Below, piece by piece: positions 57,340-64,000 of a DNA stretch of 64,000 nt. A model generated the notes under the pieces. The model did not search any database. It was not told where the DNA came from and was given only the letters and a program-made list of their open reading frames with translations. The translations under genes were made by a program, and so were the position numbers. The stretch comes from Angiostrongylus vasorum (lineage: Eukaryota; Nematoda; Chromadorea; Rhabditida; Metastrongylidae), in contig JADANN010000354.1 in NCBI GenBank assembly GCA_018806985.1, positions 812,501 to 876,500 of the forward strand, given 5' to 3'. Each line of letters opens with the position of its first letter. The stretch's first letter is position 1.

Positions 57340-58330
57340 TTCAGGGTGGATATCGGAACATTCTAATCGCACATATCATGACCGCACTTCTCAGACTAGA
57401 CTGTTTTTAAGCTGCTTTCAATAAACTTTTCTGCATACACATATAATTATTTCTCGAATGATCTTCTACAGCTGGTATTTATTATCACTCATATTGGCTG
57501 TATTGTAGTAGAATCAAGATACAATTTCCTCTTGTTGAGGTACTCCTTAATAGTGATGGAGATGTGTTCCGAACTTTTTGTTGTAGAAACGGAAGCGAAT
57601 TCGGCATAAGTTTTAAGTCTTTCTACAAACAGTTTGCAGTCGTCGGTCAGTTCTCCTTTATCTGCAGATCATATGACAAAAGCACTTTACTGAGAACCTC
57701 TTTTTCATGAATAACTCGTCTTGTTCCTCCTGAACGATAACGACACCTTCTCCAAGCTTGTGGCTAAATAAAATTTTCGCAAGAAAAACGGCTCCGCACG
57801 CATATAGTATAGAACGATAGCGTCACGGAGGTATCAAAGAGTTAGCATCTTCTTTTCGGAAGAGTGAGTCGTATTAGGGGTGATAATTTTGAAGGATATG
57901 GTGGTTGTTCAAACAAAATATTGTTAGTAGTCTGTTTTCGAATTTTTCGATACTTGCCATTGTAGAAATTTTTACGCTCAGTGAAGCCGCACCGACTGAG
58001 TTGAATAGATTCGGTCCAGAAACGACAGCTTATGCAAATGGCAGAGAACATTTTTGGCAGTTTAGCTTCTCTTAGCATGGCAACAAGATGCTTGATCTTA
58101 AATGAACCACAATTCCTTTCTTGATAGCGAAAATGACTGCCACTTTAGTTCGTAGGTTATCCTAGGGCAAACAGTCATTTCTTCGGTCTGAGAAAATCTT
58201 CTTTTCCCGCTGACCACGACCAAACCAAATTATGCGGTTCTCTAGGTTAACATGAGTCAGTATGTTTAGGCATTACACGGTCAATGTCGCCAATTTTTTT
58301 TACTGTTCACTTTTTTTTAATGGCAAGGTA
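57340..58330. other. Unassigned AT-rich DNA
   Basis: No long frames or known repeats recognised. A minus-strand 78-codon frame at 58,078-57,842 has no family signature. Confidence 0.45.
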
Positions 58331-58337
58331 TTACTTA

Positions 58338-58402
58338 ATTCCTTGATACTTGGACGGCGCGCTCGCACCCCAGCATATTCTCCGTTTTTCGGAGTTTTGT
58401 GC
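58338..58402 (-). mobile_element. SINE-R tail fragment
   Basis: CTTGATACTTGGACGGCGCG and CATATTCTCCGTTTTTCGGAG are the last ~65 bp of SINE-R. The rest is replaced by foldback sequence. Confidence 0.65.
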
Positions 58403-58409
58403 CAATTTG

Positions 58410-58615
58410 TGCTCCCCAGATCGATTCCGTTGGCGTGTAATTGTTGATAGCTCCTTTGGTCAATAACACGGCCGAGGGACAGGCGAAACGAAGGACTCGC
58501 ATGGTGTGGTGGCGAACGCGATAACCTCCGGAAGGGGGTAGCAGCGTATTCGGCCCCCCACCGCAGACATCAGAGTTCTGGAGTTTTATAAATATCTGAG
58601 CAACATTATGGTTAC
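58410..58615 (+). mobile_element. Foldback/MITE-like element, copy 5 (core and right arm)
   Basis: Begins GTGCTCCCCAGATCGATTCC, with GTTGGCGTGTAATTGTTGATAG in the core. The right tRNA-like arm has GGTGTGGTGGCGAACGCG. It ends GAGTTTTATAAATATCTGAG. The left arm is missing. Confidence 0.6.
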
Positions 58616-58647
58616 ACCACGATAATGCAAGCGTTGCCGGGAATAGC

Positions 58648-58864
58648 CACCTACACGCTAGGCGGAAGTGTTCGTAACCAAAGTTAGCCAACTGTGCACA
58701 CAGCTGCAGTTGTATTACAAACCACGTGAGACTCGAGCGCGCCACTTTGCTTGAATAAAACCACCGCAACGGACGACGATCGTGAGGGAAGAAAACGAAT
58801 GGCAAATGTGTCGGGGTCCGCAAACCTCGTGAAGATGGATCGCCCAAGTACCCAAGTAAGGGAT
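58648..58864 (+). mobile_element. RTE-1f, 3' end fragment
   Basis: CCACCTACACGCTAGGCGG through CGAATGGCAAATGTGTCGGG to the tail CCAAGTACCCAAGTAAG. 5' truncated to about 215 bp, as is typical of target-primed insertions. Confidence 0.85.
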
Positions 58865-58869
58865 TTCTT

Positions 58870-59570
58870 GGTGATAGAAGGTGATATTTGTGCCGCTTAC
58901 TTCCCACACTATTCATTCCTTCATGTTTTAGTTAGGAAAGATTTGGAAAGGTCCCGTATTGTAGCGAAAAAAAATTGAGGAATGAAAACCATAACCGGAG
59001 GTTTCTCATTATCGAGTGACTCCTGGTCACTCGTTCCAGATTTCAATTCGAGTTAATATGCTTCCATCAACTGTTTATGTCGATGAGGTCATGAGGGGTT
59101 TTTGGGTGCTAAACAGAAATTGTGAAAAATTTTGGGTCCATACCAACGAAATCAATTCAATCGAAGAGTGACGACAACCTAAACTTGCTGCTTAAGGTGT
59201 GGACGAGCCGTCGTCAAAAGTTCATCGGTATTGAAATGTGGCTTAAGACTCTACCTAATTAAAACGTTTACAAATTTTCTCCTCAAAACATGATTGTCAC
59301 AAAAACAAGCTCCAGTTACCGAAAGGAATTTTCCGTCCAGTTCCTCATCGGCATTCCTCCTCATGTCCACATTGTATTCCGCTTCCACCAGTATTTTTAA
59401 AGGGCTGTATCTGAAACCACTGCAAATTATCTTGTAAGGACTACAAATTGATAATTCTAAAAGCAATGTTTATGGAATAAACAACAATTAAATCAAGTCC
59501 ACGTAGAATACAAGTGATGAGTAGGTTATGCATTCTGAAAAAACTCTTGATTATTATGAGGTAGACTGCT
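58870..59570. other. Unassigned DNA
   Basis: No gene or repeat recognised; short frames only. Confidence 0.45.
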
Positions 59571-59577
59571 GATTAAA

Positions 59578-59866
59578 AAAATAAAGCTCTCGGCGTTGGT
59601 CAATCGCTAAGGGATGCGCCATGCATTCGACATCACTTAGCATCGTTTGGAGGTGATTGATTGCTTATCTGACCTTTACAATAACTCGCGGTGGCCTACC
59701 GACCTACCGAAGTATCGAGCCAGTGCTGTTATCCTCCCAGACAAGTCTGGTACCAATCTGCCGACCCGGTAGAGATGGAAGGCTTGGTGGGCCATGGACG
59801 CTGGAACCGATTCCACGTGCGTATTGCAGGGGGCCTCCGACCACTGCGCCACACGCGCTCCAGACT
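59578..59866 (-). mobile_element. SINE-T copy 6
   Basis: The minus-strand head has GCGTGTGGCGCAGTGGTCGG, the best-preserved box A in the window, then a box B-like GTGGAATCGGTTCC. The body contains GGTACCAGACTTGTCTGGGA, and the 3' end is GAGAGCTTTATTTTTT. Full length. Confidence 0.85.
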
Positions 59867-60250
59867 GGTGAAGATTAACAAAACTCAGTGTTGCCGTTGG
59901 TTATCGTTATATGAGGTCACCTGTAATAAGCTATATCACTGAAAAGAAATGAAAAACAATTACGTTAAAAATTGGACTTATTCAATCGAATGAACAAGTG
60001 ATTTGCTTCGAAATGTGATTTTTCTGCTAACTTGGTTAAGAATTTCATTCAACGAAAGAATCCCTGGCTTTTTGCTCACTCGGATACCTGCCGCGTTACC
60101 GCTTGGGGGGTAGGAGATTGAGACAAGATCTATAGTGAAAGCAACCTTTCAATTGCTCTAGGGCGTGGGTGAATTCAAGAATGGTCTCACCGCTTGCGGT
60201 TAACAGGACATACACATACTTATTCCAATTTCAAATAAGTACGTATGAGT

Positions 60251-60637
60251 CTTCCCAACGGTTTACCGCCTCATCGTGGCTGTAAACTGTTCCTCGGTGT
60301 CGGAATGCGATGTAGAGCGGGGGATTAATCCCCTAGAAGTCTCCCTAAGCTGAGAAGGAGTCCGGCGTACACAGGAGGCCTAGCTAACAGTAAACCAAAA
60401 CCAGGATCTACCAACATCCTGGTATCAAAGTCGCGTTCTGGCAAATCTCCCTCTGATCCACAAGGGCTGCGACTACCAGTGGTGGTGAAGACCTGGGGCA
60501 GACTTTGGCCAGGCTGACGTCAGGATTCCAGGGAACCACAATGGCTTAACAAGCAAATCTCCGAAAAAAATGGAGATTATGCTGGGGCCCGCACAACCAG
60601 TGAGGACGGGCCATTTAAGTACGATGTAAGTTCAAGC
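60251..60637 (+). mobile_element. SINE-R copy 5 with 10-bp target-site duplication
   Basis: Full-length plus-strand copy from CTTCCCAACGGTTTACCGCC to the tail TTAAGTACGATGTAAGTTC, flanked by ACGTATGAGT at 60,241-60,250 and 60,638-60,647. Tail GGGGCCCGCACAACCAGTGA matches the RTE-1 3' end. Confidence 0.92.
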
Positions 60638-60639
60638 AC

Positions 60640-60915
60640 GTATGAGTACAAAGATGCTGCTAAAACAGCAACAGCATTTCGACAGCATGCGCCTCAAACA
60701 CCATACGTCAACACAAGTGAGGTACGAGCACTTTCTATGGAATTCGGGTAGAGAGTAACATGATCAAATAGACCAAATCGCAGTGCAGTAAAAAAAACTC
60801 GCAAGGCTATGACATGAAAAAAAGCGTGTGATCGCCACCAAATATCAAATGCACTCTAGTTGGAATTTGAGCACATTTTTAGCTCTCAACCATCTAACAG
60901 TGCAGGCAAAGAAGA
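60640..60915. other. Unassigned DNA
   Basis: Short sequence between SINE-R and RTE-2a with no recognised feature. Confidence 0.4.
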
Positions 60916-60919
60916 TTAG

Positions 60920-63545
60920 GTGCTGCAATGTACTGCCACAGATCTCCCTCGTATGAGGGGATCTCGAGTCGGCCAGTCGCAAAAGTACGTGGCGCGTTTC
61001 CAGGTAGCGGATAGGGGTTAATCGTTGTTCAGAGGCGACTTTTACTTCCCTGAGACGAAGGTGGATCCAGCGGATGTACTCGTTTCTGCAACGCGATATG
61101 GCACACACACTTCCTGCATTTACTAGGCGATTTCAGGCATGCGAGCGTGGGTGTGTTCCCATTTATGCAGATTGTATTCTACGAGTCAATTCGGCCAAGA
61201 GCCTGCAAACAAGTGATACCCAAGTAGGAAGGGACGCGGTTAGGAGTCGCCTCTAACAAATAAGCTCCATGTCCCGTCTAGGAGAGAATGGCAAGCTACC
61301 CGTGAGTATATCAAGCCCCCACGTTGAAAGCTCACCAAATTATACGTGGGTATCAAAAAGCTAAACATGGTAGGAGAAAAGAGGGCCTCATTCCCCTGGC
61401 CTCGAAAGAGCGCCCGATTTCGCAGCGTTGGGTAGGACGACTACGGACAGCCCGTTAAAATCTCAGGGCCATTCTAAAACCGCCTAGATTGCAAATGACT
61501 AAGGTAATGATCTCTATTTACAATGCATGCACAATTGCACCGGAATCCTCGACTGAAGTCTTGATCATGCATGCAGGAAGGACAAAGTACGACGTCATCT
61601 GAGTGGTCGAGACGAGACGACGCCACCCATACAACGTTGTCACTGGCAGTTCAAACTTGTAAAACTTCCAAACAATGCAGACAAACGAAAAAAAAAGATC
61701 TCAGGGAGAAAATAGCAGTAGTTATGGTCGAAGCAGCCTTGGGCATGGAAAATCGTGAGCAAAAGCTCACCGAAACCTCGGCAATTACAAAAGCAAAATG
61801 GTTGTACTCCGACGCCTAGACGGAACGGCTACAGCGTCCAGAAAGGCAAAGGAGAAAATGATTCACGAACGATAACTACTCACATCTCTTCAATAGCCAC
61901 GTCCTCCTGCCCTCGCATGAAATTAAGGCGACTTTATATGTCGTACCACCAGCTCAACCTTCCATATTCCGACATGATACAAGGTCGCTGCAAAATCGAA
62001 CAGCACCAGGTCCGGACGAGGTTAAAATCTGGACACCTGAAAACCTTCCGCCTGTCCTCGTAAACGCGTTGCCTCGACTCTTCACATATTACCTGTCTGA
62101 CTGCAAGGTAACTACTAAGCGAAAAATCAGCATGACCGTACTATTGTTCAAGAAGGGTGGCCTCCACTATATCGGCAACTACCGCCCAATGTTCTTACTG
62201 TCTGTAGTCTACAAACTTTTCACAAGAGTAACCCTAAACAGGATTGATTTAACACTGAATGAAGGACAGCCATGTGAGCAAGCAGGGTTCCGAAAAGGAT
62301 TTAGTACGACGGACCGCATCCATACGATAACAAGACCCATTGAAGTATCGCGAGAGTACAAAAGACCGCTCTGTCTCACTTTCATTGATTTAAAGAAGGT
62401 TTTTGACTCCACTGAGATAGAAGCAGTCATGGAAGTCCTTGATAGTCAAGTAGTCCCTACTTAGTACACAAAGATTCTTCGTGAGCTGTACAAGAATTTC
62501 ACAACCAAGATATCACCACTCTACAACGATATTATCAGAGACATCAAGAGAGGAGTTAGACAAGGTGATACCATCTCACCAAAATTGTTCAGCGCCATCC
62601 TCGAGAACGTCATGCGAACATTGGAGTGGGATAATATGGGAGTGAAAATCGATGGTCTGCAGTTATACCATCTTCGCTTTGCTGATGACATCGTCCCTAT
62701 AACACCAAACATTAACCAAAGCGGAACGTATGCTAGCCGACTTTGATAAAGCTTGTGGGAAGATTGGTCTTAGACGAAATCTCACAAAAACGATGTTCAT
62801 GAGGAACGGATTGGTTTCGTATGCCCCATTCACGCTCAACGGAACGAATATCTCCGAATGCTCCACTTATGTCTATCTAGGTCGGGAAATCAACATGATA
62901 AATGACTTAGCTCCATAGCTGAGAAGAAAACGAGCGGCTTAGGGGTGCTTTCAAGAGCATCGAGGATGTAGTGAAGAGAATAAAGAACAGCCGACCTCGT
63001 GCCCACCTTTTCGACTCCACAATACTTCCTGCCTTAAATTATGCCTCAGAAACCTGTTCGCTGCGCAAGCAGGATAAAAGATCACTCATCGTTATTGAAC
63101 GCGCAGACGAAATGACGATGCTAAGAGTATCTCGTGTCACGCAAGTGAGGAAGGGATCCGAAGGCCCGACCTGCTTCAGCGATCAAAAGACAAAGATGAC
63201 GTTCTATAAGCCAAACTGTCGATGATAAGATGGGCCCGACATGTAATGCGTATGAACGACAACCGACGGACATGAACCGTTGGTGACTGGATTCATCGAG
63301 ATGTCAAACGTACTGCAAGAGACGAGGTGAGTCTTCTTCATGAAAAGCCTAGAAGGTATGTTGCTCAACGAGCCCCTAGAGTGAGCAGAACCCATTGAGT
63401 TACTCTTGCACGCTGCGGGAAAAAATAGAAGATTTACTGGCGCTAACTGGAGTCACTCGACGACCAACGGGACTACAGATAACAGGTAACAGATGATTAG
63501 CTAATAATTTATTTTGTAAGGTTCTCTCACCTATAACAGCAACGG
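60920..63545 (+). mobile_element. RTE-2a, near full length with deleted endonuclease
   Basis: Leader (60.92-61.50 kb) matches the RTE-2 leaders in the duplication arms. The endonuclease N-terminus (TKVMISIYNACTIAPESST, TRRRHPYNVV) breaks off at about 61,640 and jumps to the linker (TCKTSKQCRQTKKKDLREK). Most of the endonuclease is missing, in a deletion different from the one in the arms. RT and C-terminal regions follow, then a 3' end near 63,510. The RT is the best RTE-2 copy in the window. Confidence 0.88.
62069..63240 (+). pseudogene. RTE-2a reverse transcriptase and C-terminus
   Basis: A 131-codon frame (62,069-62,464) holds VLLFKKGGLHYIGNYRPM, TLNEGQPCEQAGFRKGF and LCLTFIDLKKVFDS (motif A). 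After a stop, LRELYKNFTTKISPLYNDI, IKRGVRQGDTISPKLFSAIL (motif B) and LYHLRFADDIVPIT (motif C, FADD intact) follow at about 62,660. A shift leads to MLADFDKACGKIGLRRNLTK and a C-terminal RVSRVTQVRKG region. Two or more inactivating changes, but the catalytic motifs are conserved. Confidence 0.85.
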
Positions 63546-63589
63546 AAGGCATGGTTTGCATATGAAACACTTCAGTAGTGCTAAGAAAA

Positions 63590-63775
63590 ATACAAACGAA
63601 AGACCCGCATTCTGTGGTGGTGAGCGCGCTAGCCCCGGAAAGGGTAGTAGCGCGTTCGTTACCCACCTAGACACCTCCGGTCCAGAGTTTTGCAAATATC
63701 TCAGTATCATTGTCGCTGCATTTCGCATCATACCCTGCCGTGAAGAATTACAGTAGGTAGCAAATAAAAAGTTAC
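63590..63775 (+). mobile_element. Foldback/MITE-like element, copy 6 (right arm)
   Basis: tRNA-like arm GTGGTGGTGAGCGCGCTAGC with GCGTTCGTTACCC, ending CAGAGTTTTGCAAATATCTC, then the outer extension to GGTAGCAAATAAAAAGTTA. Left arm absent. Confidence 0.6.
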
Positions 63776-64000
63776 CATAAGAAAAATACAGTTTTAAAGC
63801 CATCAAGCGATCACGAAGAAATTCTAGCTTCGAGGCGCTAAGCCAAGTCGTATATCTATCGTAAACTTGTTTTCGATCATGCGCATTTCTTATAGAGAAG
63901 GTAAGCAAAAGACTACCTATTAATATATCTGAAGGGCAACTCATCCTTAATATCGCAAGCCGCAACACACTGGCCATTTATTTCTTTCTAGTGCAGTGAT

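Noticed and set aside
1..64000. CRISPR arrays, rRNA genes, spliced-leader genes, bacterial operons
   Set aside because: No regularly spaced short repeats with unique spacers, no rRNA or SL core sequence, and no clustered intact ORFs were found on reading.

Overview
The window looks like a repeat-dense stretch of a parasitic nematode genome. A strongylid or hookworm-type clade V worm is my inference. The grounds are many broken copies of RTE-type non-LTR retrotransposons and of Penelope-like elements (PLEs) with GIY-YIG endonuclease, tRNA-headed SINEs, a decayed Y-box (cold-shock domain) gene resembling nematode CEY proteins, AT-rich intergenic DNA, and no intact long host reading frame. No rRNA, genuine tRNA gene, CRISPR array or bacterial-style operon was seen.

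Layout. 0-10 kb: short interspersed repeats (two SINE families and a foldback family), a truncated PLE (3.1-4.2 kb, minus) and TA microsatellites around SINEs. 10.0-16.3 kb: two tandem copies of RTE family 1 (RTE-1a and RTE-1b). RTE-1a sits between two inverted ~230-bp repeats that carry a PLE-type terminal motif. 16.6-33 kb: mostly unique AT-rich DNA with scattered SINE and foldback copies. It holds one plausible promoter plus first coding exon at 27.4-27.7 kb and a truncated PLE at 31.7-32.6 kb. 33.2-52.3 kb: a large inverted duplication with arms 34,025-39,932 and 45,741-51,682 (about 5.9 kb each, almost identical) around a 5.8-kb spacer. Each arm carries RTE family 2 pieces, a PLE GIY-YIG fragment, an RTE-1 3' end, and at its inner end the last part of a Y-box gene. 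The spacer holds the decayed cold-shock domain, a 44/46-bp tandem repeat, an RTE-2 reverse transcriptase fragment and the most complete PLE (42.9-45.7 kb). 52.3-64 kb: further PLE, RTE-1 and RTE-2 copies plus SINEs.

How the parts relate. The RTEs (APE endonuclease plus reverse transcriptase) and the PLE (RT plus GIY-YIG) are the autonomous families, but every copy here is frameshifted, truncated or internally deleted. One SINE family (SINE-R) ends in the same ~60-bp 3' tail as RTE-1, and several copies have 7-10 bp target-site duplications. This fits trans-mobilisation by RTE-1 machinery. The strongest unusual signals are the near-perfect inverted duplication with a sharp rise in divergence at its inner, Y-box end, the SINE-R/RTE-1 tail sharing, and a recurrent hammerhead-core-like motif beside PLE copies.
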